The notes under the pieces: generated by a model
Database searches by the model: none
Seen by the model: the letters and a program-made list of their open reading frames with translations, nothing else
What the model was told of the DNA's origin: nothing
Position numbers and translations under genes: made by a program
Shown: one piece after another, positions 11,081 to 19,874 of the stretch
Layout: the number at the start of each line of letters is the position of its first letter
Position numbering within the stretch: position 1 is the stretch's first letter
DNA from: Nitzschia sp. pyKryTriq1
Taxonomy: Eukaryota > Bacillariophyta > Bacillariophyceae > Bacillariales > Bacillariaceae
Assembly: GCA_956465555.1 (NCBI GenBank)
Contig: OY101122.1
Location: 321,001-385,000 of the forward strand
Length of the DNA stretch: 64,000 nt
Direction of reading: 5' to 3'

Positions 11081-11650
11081 CCAGATGCCTAATCATAGAC
11101 TACACTACTACTTGGACTTTCACCAATTGGCAAAGGATCATGGCTGACGCAAACACATATTACTGCGCGTCAAAAGCTAAAGCTATAAATTATCTTCACA
11201 CATGAACTAGTCTTTCTACGACGTCTCACTGCAATAATCCAGCTGCTAAAAGAGCAATTTTCCGGCTTGGGCGGAACACTAGTAGCAACCGCACGATAAA
11301 TAATTTTCGACTGGCCGAGGAGGTCTTGGGATACCACCAGCCGGATTCATTCTAGCACATACAATATTACTTCTACAACATCGATGAAATAATCCAAATG
11401 CTGAAGTAGCACTTTTTCGACGTAGTTGGAACCAGAAAAGAGTTTATGATAGAGAACACTGAAAAAATATGTTTCGACGACCGACAAGATCTTTGGGGGG
11501 CCACCAGCCAGATTCTAGATGCCATCAATTCCCCAAACTGCCATCTCCTACACACCAGTCGGCCACATTATCCTTTCCAAAGAAGGCCAGAGCTCTCAAC
11601 ATTTTCCGTCGACCAAACTGGCATCACCCCCCACCACCACCGATATAGTT
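11081..11650. other. Intergenic, convergent 3' flanks
   Basis: Lies between the 3' end of a plus gene and the 3' end of a minus gene. AT-rich, with no ORF that looks coding. Nothing else recognised. Confidence 0.5.
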
Positions 11651-12142
11651 TTACTTTGACGCTGATTCAAAGATATCCTTTGCCTCGTGAATCAACTTTT
11701 TCAATTCGCTCAACGAATTTTTGATGTTGTCCTTTTTGAGTTTCGAGTCGGCGAATAGGGCATCGATCTCGGCGGCAGTCTTCATTCCGCAGATGGCGTA
11801 TAGGAGTACAAAACAGGAACGTCACTATTAGAAGTCGCAGGAAACAAGAAAACAACGCCCCGCCCACCACATATGAGAAGATGAACTGACCTGCATTCCG
11901 ATATTATTGTAGGCCTCCTGTTTGACAGCATAGTTAGCCTCAAGGGCGGCCACATGACTTTCGATTTCTTCGACATGGGCCAGTTTCTTGGCCAATCGAT
12001 CTAGCTGCTCCTTGGCGAGCTGCTGATCGCCGGACATGAAACGAGCCGTGGCACCGCGAAGAACGAGGCTCTTCTTCAGTGGCGCCAAGCTGCTTCGAAC
12101 CGAATGCCGGGCAAGGATGATCGATGCTTGAAAGGTAAACAT
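11651..12142 (-). CDS. Small mitochondrial-type coiled-coil protein (two exons)
   Basis: Exon 1 is 12142-11891 and exon 2 is 11779-11651; the 111-bp phase-0 intron has the borders AG|GTCAGT and ATGAAG|ACT. The product has 126 residues. The first 36 residues are rich in Arg, Ser, Ala and Leu without acids and end in ARFMSG, a typical mitochondrial presequence. The rest is helical: LDRLAKKLAHVEEIE, then SKLKKDNIKNSLSELKKLI. The same two blocks occur in the gene at 13493-14047 (LDRLSKKMETVERLE and NKVKRDDIKSAINELKAQI), so the two are tandem paralogues. This copy has no EF-hand. The frame is open upstream to 12256, but the ATG at 12142 gives the clean presequence. Function unknown. Confidence 0.72.
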
Positions 12143-13492
12143 GGTGATTGTAGTTTGTTGTCGGGAGGTATGGTGATGATGTTGACGATGGTCGAAGCTG
12201 CGATAGTCGAAATGAGTTTTTATGCGTTCTTCAAAAGCTGATGGCGCTTTTCGCACTTCGCATCGCAGATTCGATCCGATCCTCGCGATCTTTCTTTTGG
12301 CACCTGATGGTTGACCCTGTTGCTCTTAATAATTCAACGATTTTGATTGGTGGATTTCCCTCTGCGCGCGATGTTCTCACCGCATACCAGCGCGCGCTCT
12401 TCGGGTTCGGGTTCCAGATTTGAGATTATTATTTGTAAATGGGGGATGAGGGGGGGGCGGGCGTGCGGGGGAGACCGAGCGAGCGGGGCGGGGGCGGCCA
12501 CGTGGCCCAAGCAGAAAAATCTTGGGGCGAATTTTCAGTCATGCCTATTTTTTTCACTTCCAAATTCTCGGATGATGATGTGATGTAAAATCGAATCTGC
12601 ATCAACGTTTGTGTCAATCACAGATACTGTAGAAGACAATCGAGAAGCAGGATTTCATGTTTGCGGGACAACTCAGGTACTGTATTAGATGGGCAATTAT
12701 CATTTGAAAGAGTGCGAGAACACATTTGAAATCCGTGGAACAACGAAGATTGTTCTAGTAGTATCCTCGTCCTTCTTTCGTCGTTGACACCACCGCTAGT
12801 TTTTATCGTAGCCTGCCGCTACTTGTACGAATACTCTGTATTTGACATTACTTGAGGTTCTAACTACTGATAGCCAGTAGCGCTCCTTGTACGAATACAT
12901 TACTTGAGGTTCTAACTACTGGTAGCCAGTAGGGCTGCTTGTACGAATACTCTGTATTTGACATTACTTGAGGTTCTAACTACTGCTAGCCAGTAGCGCT
13001 ATTAGAAGAAAGGTCATCGTATGCTACTAGCTAGATTGTACTGAACAACAGCACATTTCAGTGTGTTCCCACGATCATCGATGAAGAAACTAAAGTAATT
13101 TGTTGCAAATCCCGCTATGGGGTACTAGTTGTAGAGTGCCAGTAGTACTAGTAGTACTCGCTCATGATCAATTGATCTGTCTGGTAGTAATGGTAGTATT
13201 ATATAGCTGTTACTGGTAGAACCTGCGGCAGGGTTAAAGTCGGACGACATAGCAGTATTCCCGCAACATGCGGCAATATATTCTTCAAAACTCCTACCGC
13301 TTCGAAAATAGTAATACAATGTGACGTCTTGCTGGCCGATGCCATCGTGAGCAGATGATCGACCCACCATTCTGACGAGAAACAGGCAGGCACCAGTAGT
13401 AGTACACCACCAACACTGCCCACAGCAGTCAGTACGGTATTCTTGAAAATAGTAATATGTAGTACCCAATCCAACCATATGATCAGAAAATG
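12143..13492. other. Intergenic, 1.35 kb, with G-rich patch and minisatellite
   Basis: No coding sequence supported. Contents: a G-rich stretch at 12439-12495 with several runs of four or more G on the plus strand (quadruplex potential), a three-copy minisatellite at 12822-13000, and TAGTAG/TACTAG words near 13125-13160. The far end carries the 3' flank of the EF-hand gene. Confidence 0.55.
12822..13000. repeat. Three-copy minisatellite, unit about 62 bp
   Basis: The unit starts CTTGTACGAATAC, continues with TTACTTGAGGTTCTAACTAC and ends AGCCAGTAG-GCT. Copies run at about 12822-12884, 12885-12937 and 12938-13000. The middle copy lacks about 12 bases (CTCTGTATTTGA). Confidence 0.85.
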
Positions 13493-14047
13493 TTAGTGTT
13501 GCCTTGCCAATGTATTGAAAGTAGCTCGAGCGGTGATGATCTGCGCCTTGAGTTCGTTAATCGCGCTCTTGATGTCATCCCTTTTGACTTTGTTTGAGTC
13601 AGCAGCAGTACTACCACTGTTCTCGAGGAGATCTGCCATATCGTGTTCCAATCGCTCAACGGTCTCCATTTTCTTGGACAATCGATCTAGTTCGTCCTTG
13701 GCATCCGCTTGTGTTTTCAGGATACCGTCGTACTGGACCAATTTGAGGGCCGAGAGAAATTCGTGCTTGTTGATGGATCCGTCACTGTCGTTATCGACTT
13801 CGTCAAAGAGCTTATTGAGGTCGATAGAGCCGGCCTTGAAGTTCGACGATCCTTCTGCTTGGACGGCACAGACCGCACGTTCCAAGCGGTGGACAGAATG
13901 GATACCACGGGCGCCGCCCGGGGCGCTGCAGTAGTGTGATGCCGAACGGTAGGCACCCCCACGTGCCGCAAGAGCCTTGAGGGCCATTATTCGAGCCGTC
14001 TGTCGGACAGCCAAGGTAGAAGAAGCTTGGAGGGACATCATCATCAT
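13493..14047 (-). CDS. Mitochondrial-type EF-hand coiled-coil protein
   Basis: 184 residues, single exon. The start has four consecutive Met codons; any of them yields a Ser/Ala/Arg-rich presequence (residues 1-50, with ARIMALKALAARGGAYRS) that suits mitochondria. One canonical EF-hand follows near residues 80-100, with calcium loop DNDSDGSINKHEF: Asp at 1, 3 and 5, Gly at 6, Ile at 8 and Glu at 12. The C-terminal half is helical and is paralogous to the smaller protein at 11651-12142. The two genes lie head to tail on the same strand. The combination points to a calcium-sensing organellar protein, with partner and role unknown. Confidence 0.8.
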   Translation of the reverse strand: MMMMSLQASSTLAVRQTARIMALKALAARGGAYRSASHYCSAPGGARGIHSVHRLERAVCAVQAEGSSNFKAGSIDLNKLFDEVDNDSDGSINKHEFLSALKLVQYDGILKTQADAKDELDRLSKKMETVERLEHDMADLLENSGSTAADSNKVKRDDIKSAINELKAQIITARATFNTLARQH

Positions 14048-14880
14048 GCTAGCGAGGATGACAGGAATAGATGTTTTGTTTTGCTGCTGGTTCGATGGGA
14101 TGACACCGTCAGGTTTTGGTTTGTCGTGATCGACTTTTTATGATCCTAATAATGTGCATGATGATGATCATCCATGTTGTGTTCGTCACTCGAGATCGTA
14201 TCCATATTACGTGCCGGTACCAGGACCGGCCACCGGCGGAGGTGACAGCTTTTCCATATCCCGGTGAGATGTTTGAATTGACCGGGTTTCGCTGAAAGGC
14301 CATAAGTTTGGATTGAATCACCGTGCGTGTCAGACATATAATGTTACTTATCGGAGGGGTTCTCTTTCTCAACGTCGACTTATTTAGCGGTTGAAACCGG
14401 GCAAGAAGAACAAAAATACTCGAAGTTGAAAGATGTCAGAACTCGTCGCTTGGTCAAAATGCGAATAGTTCTGGCGGATAGATACCTGGTACGAAGATGC
14501 CAAAAAATGAGTATCGTCGACAAGGGCATATGTAAGTGGCATATATCCTGTATTCTCGAAAGTAAAGCGAACCCCACATACTGTACTTCGTACGTACCAG
14601 TACGTAGAGACTGACAGACAGACGTCATATTCAAAAATGGACACCGACCGGGTGAAAGACGGACGAAATCGCTCGAAACCGCAAGCGAAAAGCAAAAACA
14701 TGCTACCTATGCGTGCGAACGCGACAATGGCAGATGGCAAGATTGCGTCCCGGTAACACTCGGTACAATAAGCAAAGATATACTGTAACAATAAATACGC
14801 ATCCCCGTTTCGTTCATAAAGATGGTGTAGAACAATAACCAGACGTCAGGAAGCTCATAGAGGCTGGCTGTGTAGACATC
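14048..14880. other. Intergenic between divergently transcribed genes
   Basis: No gene supported. It should hold the promoters of the EF-hand gene (minus) and the glycosyltransferase-like gene (plus). The words GTACGTACC and ATGATGAT occur. Several short ORFs on both strands lack any coding signal. Confidence 0.5.
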
Positions 14881-16386
14881 ATGGTGACTGTGAAACGACT
14901 GAGCAAGCACCAGGCAGAGACGCGGCGAATTGCTGCATGGGCGATTCTGGGAACACTAGTGTTATTATGGGTCTCGTTGGTACTTTTTGCCAGTGATTTG
15001 ACCGCCATGCCATCAAGGAAGCAAACATTTCGTCCTCCCCAAGGAATGAAGATATTGTACATTATCACCTCTTCCAGAGAATTCAACAATGGCGACCGAG
15101 AAACTCAAGAGGGGCAAGATCGGTTAATGGAGATTTTGGTCCCTGCATTGCTGGACGGCGTCAAAACAATGGTGCCCTTTTATCATGTGGATGTGTATCT
15201 TATTCTTGGATACGAGCTATCAGATAAGCGACAAAAGATCGTTCAGGAGTTGTTGCCTGCTGGAGTCGGATTGCAAGTCTGGAACCAAGCTACTCCCCTC
15301 AGCTATGAACAACAGTCACGCACCGACACAGACAAATATGTCAGCGAAGCCTCTCGAATCTTGGCTAGACAGCATCGCCTAGTGATCAAAGATAAATTTC
15401 AATACTACGACTTTTTCATGGCGTTTGAAGATGATATGCTAATCAAGAAAACGCACATTGACTACTACATGGCCGTTCGACAGGAAATTGAGAGTCTAAA
15501 AAAAGCGGCAGATCCTCCGAAAAATCCAGAAGATGCCTCTTCGGATCGAGTGGCACTCTTTGATCGATCTCGTCAAAATTGGGGTAATATCACATGGGAT
15601 CAGCTGGACCATACATTTCCAGGATTTCTTCGCGTAGAGGTATTGACCGATCCGACGCGCCCAACGCAATCCAACTTGGGACCCATTCCCATCAACCATC
15701 GAGCACGACCCGATCCTCGGATATGCTGTCATGGTGAACATGTTGGTCTTCAGGGCAAGCTGGCCCCACAATATCCTCATTCCAATCAACTTTTGATGTG
15801 GGAAACAGCAATCGCGGGGTTGTCCATCCGAAAGATGCCTGATCATTCAAAATTACTTGACTGGGTGGCTCTTTTGAATATAAAAGGGTCGCCCAACCTT
15901 CTAGCTGGATATTGGGCTGGCACCGATGGGGCGTTGCTACCCGAGTTCGCCAAAAAGCCACCTACAAAGGACAATCAGTACATTGGGCAACCCGCCGGAT
16001 GGATGGCTTCGGCTCGTGATATTATGGATTTGCAAACTCGAATATGCAAGGGAAACTCCTTTTTACCACCGTTTGACGAGCCTCAACTGAAAGCAGATGG
16101 CATGGCATGGGGCACCGATTCGGTAGAATTCTGGAGTGGGGGACTTCAATTGTGGGGGCAGATGTGTGAAATCCAAAGAGTCGTTTCATTGGATCCAAAT
16201 CAATTTTCGAAGCATTTGATATACCACACCGCCAACAACAAGCAAAAGGAGATTGGAAAAGAACGTTTGGTGAAAGTACCAACTTTGTTGGGGCAACTCC
16301 AGACTGTGAAAGAACACGCCAAGGCCGACATGAAGCGGAGGCTGGGTCAGATTTCCCTCTATGAGAGACTATTTTCGTGGGCGTAG
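14881..16386 (+). CDS. Type II membrane glycosyltransferase-like protein
   Basis: 501 residues. A short basic cytosolic tail is followed by a single anchor (residues about 17-39, AAWAILGTLVLLWVSLVLFA), then a long lumenal part. The segment FFMAFEDDMLIKKTHIDYY near residues 178-196 has the look of a DxD-type metal and nucleotide-sugar site preceded by hydrophobic residues, as in Golgi glycosyltransferases. KILYIITSSREFNNGD near residue 57 may be the first beta strand of the nucleotide-binding fold. Later blocks (YIGQPAGWMASARDIMDLQ, MAWGTDSVEFWSGGLQLWG) are well-formed globular sequence. I cannot assign a numbered family and the acceptor is unknown. Single exon. Confidence 0.7.
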   Translation: MVTVKRLSKHQAETRRIAAWAILGTLVLLWVSLVLFASDLTAMPSRKQTFRPPQGMKILYIITSSREFNNGDRETQEGQDRLMEILVPALLDGVKTMVPFYHVDVYLILGYELSDKRQKIVQELLPAGVGLQVWNQATPLSYEQQSRTDTDKYVSEASRILARQHRLVIKDKFQYYDFFMAFEDDMLIKKTHIDYYMAVRQEIESLKKAADPPKNPEDASSDRVALFDRSRQNWGNITWDQLDHTFPGFLRVEVLTDPTRPTQSNLGPIPINHRARPDPRICCHGEHVGLQGKLAPQYPHSNQLLMWETAIAGLSIRKMPDHSKLLDWVALLNIKGSPNLLAGYWAGTDGALLPEFAKKPPTKDNQYIGQPAGWMASARDIMDLQTRICKGNSFLPPFDEPQLKADGMAWGTDSVEFWSGGLQLWGQMCEIQRVVSLDPNQFSKHLIYHTANNKQKEIGKERLVKVPTLLGQLQTVKEHAKADMKRRLGQISLYERLFSWA

Positions 16387-17037
16387 TCACGGGACTAGGT
16401 TCCCGTCTAAAATTATTACTCTTGGTGCCCCCCTGTTGAGGTTGTACTAATGGACTCCGCGATCGCTATGAGATGCTTCAGATTTTCATAAGGTCTGCTC
16501 CGAGACAACTTGAGAATCAATCGAGAGAGAGAGCAAAGACTACTACAGTAGTACAATAAGCCTCTACTAGCCTCTCTGCTGCCAGTAGATTGATTGATTC
16601 AGATTGATGATTCATTCGATCCCGCGGATAGGCTTCTGGCCTTGGTAGGGCAATCCAGTCACGAACGCGAACGCCACTCACGCGATGATAAGAGATGATG
16701 TGGTCAGGGGCTTGTATATCTTCTATCGTGGACGAAAAAAGACACTGGGTATTTTTTATGAAGGCGGTGCAATTTTTTAGTCATACGACATAATGCCGTT
16801 CATAAATACCAATTGGCTGCGACAAGACAGGGCATTAATCGAATAAATTAACAAAATTGAAAGTTCAATCCAGGCACAGAAATGCACACACAATAGTCTT
16901 CTAGGCTTTCCATTATCTCAATTTCACGCTCTCCGATATTATATCTTTCCGCATGATGGGCTATTTGTCCCGAACGTCATCTGAACATCGCATCCGCTCC
17001 GCCATTATTATTTATCAAGAAACGAAACAAACAAAAT
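16387..17037. other. Intergenic, 5' flank of first SEH-motif gene
   Basis: No gene seen. A short GA run lies near 16523. The 3' part is AT-rich and contains GCCATTATTA at 17001, 35 bases before the ATG, which resembles a stramenopile initiator. Confidence 0.5.
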
Positions 17038-19332
17038 ATGAATGAAAAGACTACATTAACGACGATTGTTGACACAATGAAGTTAGTCGTCAACACAGAA
17101 GAATGCCGTGTTGACGATGAAACAGCGAAGCACCACCAGGAGGCGCGTCCGACTTTCGAGCGCTCGAACTCATGGTCCGTGAGGGGAAATCGAGGTTGCG
17201 ACGACGAAGGAATATCATCCAGGCCCCATTCTTTCAGGACAATGATCCCAACCCGACCAAGAAAATCGCTATCTGTCTCAGAACATGTGGCGTCCGCTGG
17301 TGCTAGTAGTAGTACTACTAGTAGTGCTAAGAAGAGCAGGAAGGCTGCTGGTGCGGGTCCAAATCGCGAACTACTATCCAGGTCTGAGCATACCACCTTC
17401 CGCGCTTCTTTTGTAAAGGGAGCCAAAGGGATTTCCGCGGGGACGAAGCAAGTTTTTGAAAAGATGAAAGACAAGCTTAAACTGACCACGACGGCCTCCT
17501 CGTCCTCTCGAACAACTGAGCAGATGAAGATGGAGGTCATAGAGAGCTGCACGAGTCTCTCTGAAGACTCCGACAACTCCTTCGACAATGATGATGATCT
17601 ATGTGGTGCCAATATTGGAAATCTCTTTCGGAGAAGTGCCCTATCGCGATCGTTGTCGTTAGGAGACATTGATGTGCTGGGGGCGGACTCGGACATCGAG
17701 GAGGCGCCCTCCCAACAACAGCAGAGGGGGGAAGCCCACCACGAACCAAAGTCGGAGGAACAGAGACTGCGTAGACGTTCTTCTTCCAAGAGCAGGAAAG
17801 CAGCCCTAAAAGCTTCGTCAGAACACGCACTGGGAAGAGCTTCGTCCAAGAAGCCTGACAAGAATTTTCAAAGAAAACAAGACGGCGCCTCGTCGAAGCC
17901 CGAAAGCCATCGTCGGGTGAAAAAAGAAGAGCATCAGACTGCACCAGCAGAAACCAACAAACTTCCCACATTCGAAGTCGCTTTGAAAAGACACGAGTAT
18001 ATTAGTCCATCCAAGGCGAAAAAGACGCGACCGAGAAAAACAAAGGATTTACTGAGCCGTTCAGAGCATGGGCCCGCCAAACTCAGGCATGTTCGACGTC
18101 CTCGTCCATCCTCGTTAGATGATTCTTGTTCATGGGCCGACTTGACTTTGAATTCAGAATCAGACTCGGAAGTTGAGCTATCGAGCCACAAGAAAAACTT
18201 CAACCCCCACTTTAGCTGGGATCTTAGCCAAATTTCAGAGAAGAAACGTCACTTTACGAGTGCAGAGGAGAAACAAGAAGAAGGAACCGAGAAAAATGAC
18301 CCGCTAGTAAAGAGAGCTATCGCCAACGTCAAAAACAGAATCTCTGGATCGACGAAGAAGACAGATACAGAAGAGCTATGCTCTGGCTTGAATGAGAGCA
18401 CTATCAATGCTTGTCATTTTGATGATTCGTATCAACAAAATTTTGTATTCGAAAGTATCGGATCGGGAATGAGTAGTGACACGCAAAGAGAAAACTCAAA
18501 GAATTCGATGGACGAATTTGCAGAGGCGTCTTTTGAATCACCTATCCAGAAGCCTCCCAGGTCTTTGCGCCGAATTGGCTCTGCTGGGCGCAAGCTTGAG
18601 CGCAGCGAAGTGATGGAGCGCCAGAAAAGCCCAAGGTCGCGGCGCTCCCCAGCACCTTCCCGTCGATCTACTACTACCACCGGAGGCGACAACACTGATC
18701 AGCTTGCTTCTCAGGCTCCAAGAACACCGAAAACGCCCCGATCATCGTCTGCTAGAAGGACGAGAGATGAAGGAACAAGCAGTAATGTGAACACTGCGCA
18801 AAATACAAACAGCAATGGACGGAAGCCCTCTTCATGGCGAGAACTCTATAGTCAATGTCCTGCTGGTGAGCCATCAAGACGCCTGTCCCGCTGCAATAAG
18901 CCCCCCATTCGGCACCATAGCTTGGGTGGCAACACTTCTTCACCGACAAGCGTGCAAGACTTTATTTTAGTCGACTCTGTCACAAATAAAGACACTACGG
19001 ATCGAAGACAAGAACAGCAGCAGGAATCCAGTAGCGAAGAATTTGTAAGTCCACCACCAGTTCAGAGGAGGCGCTCAAAAGGCTCAAGAGGAGGGTTGAG
19101 GATCCCCCCCGCTCGACATCTCAGCTTGGAGAACAATGCTTTCTTGCCCCAGACGATCACCACAGCAGATCGGCGACGAGAAGAACAGGAATTCAGTAGC
19201 GACGAATTCATCAGCAGACCACCCCACACATCCTCTGTTCCAACGACGAGGCACCCAAGACGTTCAGCCAGCACAGGCTTGCCGTCCACAAAAAAAGGCT
19301 CCAAGCCCCGTTCTAGTAGTAGAATGTTGTGA
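17038..19332 (+). CDS. SEH-motif family protein 1 (large disordered, unknown function)
   Basis: 764 residues, single exon, from ATG. First of three tandem paralogues. I know no named family that fits. Blocks shared with the other two copies, in order: RPTFERSNSWSVR (near residue 37), SFVKGAKGISAGTKQV with KMKDKLK (about 123-148), RSALSRSLSLGD (about 201), SWADLTLNSESDSE (about 363), FNPHFSWDLSQ (about 388), KNRISGSTKK (about 427), FDDSYQQNFVFESIGSG (about 461), KPSSWRELYSQ (about 596) and a Ser/Arg-rich tail. The short motif S-x-SEH or SSEH occurs four times (near 81, 115, 261, 341), usually just before basic segments. There is no signal peptide or membrane segment. Composition is Ser, Arg, Lys and Glu rich, so a cytosolic or nuclear phosphoprotein or scaffold is likely. 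The C-terminus (SSSRML) differs from the shared ending of copies 2 and 3. Confidence 0.85.
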   Translation: MNEKTTLTTIVDTMKLVVNTEECRVDDETAKHHQEARPTFERSNSWSVRGNRGCDDEGISSRPHSFRTMIPTRPRKSLSVSEHVASAGASSSTTSSAKKSRKAAGAGPNRELLSRSEHTTFRASFVKGAKGISAGTKQVFEKMKDKLKLTTTASSSSRTTEQMKMEVIESCTSLSEDSDNSFDNDDDLCGANIGNLFRRSALSRSLSLGDIDVLGADSDIEEAPSQQQQRGEAHHEPKSEEQRLRRRSSSKSRKAALKASSEHALGRASSKKPDKNFQRKQDGASSKPESHRRVKKEEHQTAPAETNKLPTFEVALKRHEYISPSKAKKTRPRKTKDLLSRSEHGPAKLRHVRRPRPSSLDDSCSWADLTLNSESDSEVELSSHKKNFNPHFSWDLSQISEKKRHFTSAEEKQEEGTEKNDPLVKRAIANVKNRISGSTKKTDTEELCSGLNESTINACHFDDSYQQNFVFESIGSGMSSDTQRENSKNSMDEFAEASFESPIQKPPRSLRRIGSAGRKLERSEVMERQKSPRSRRSPAPSRRSTTTTGGDNTDQLASQAPRTPKTPRSSSARRTRDEGTSSNVNTAQNTNSNGRKPSSWRELYSQCPAGEPSRRLSRCNKPPIRHHSLGGNTSSPTSVQDFILVDSVTNKDTTDRRQEQQQESSSEEFVSPPPVQRRRSKGSRGGLRIPPARHLSLENNAFLPQTITTADRRREEQEFSSDEFISRPPHTSSVPTTRHPRRSASTGLPSTKKGSKPRSSSRML

Positions 19333-19874
19333 ATGCGAGAAAAGAAGGTTGAGAGAACTGTCTTCAAGCGACGCTGACATAGCTACACTACTTGTACTGT
19401 ACCACTCTATCCTGTCTAACTCAAGATATGTATGTATTTATTAGCGGCGGTTTTTGATTTTCTCCCTCCGATCCGAAACAAAAACTTCCGATATTATTTT
19501 CGGAAGATTTTTCAAACCTACAATAATGAAATCTTGGGCCTTCTTTTTAGAACAGTGGATAATTAACGCTAAGTATCAAACCGCCCTTTCGGTTTACAAA
19601 ATAATATGCCCATGAGTCAACAATGATAGAAAAGACGGAATTATGCCTTCCCTTAGCATCTTTACTAATGCCCTTTAAGGAAGAACGTTCTCTTCGGCAA
19701 TAGCGTAAGAGCCAAGGTTCACAAAACTACCGGTCCGATTAATAATAGCTGTCGTAGTTTTTATCGCAGTTTTTCCGATGAATCAATGGCTCTGCGGTGA
19801 TCACTCAATGTCATCCTCACATCTCTCATTATTTCTTTCGCCTAAAACGTACCATCTTAAAGACCTTTTGCACA
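19333..19874. other. Intergenic between SEH-motif genes 1 and 2
   Basis: AT-rich, no gene. CATTATT at 19827, 48 bases upstream of the chosen ATG, is shared in position with genes 1 and 3. Confidence 0.5.

Noticed and set aside
19797-19874. Upstream extension of SEH gene 2
   Set aside because: It begins at GTG, has no similarity to copy 1, and the first ATG at 19875 aligns the shared RSNSWS block.
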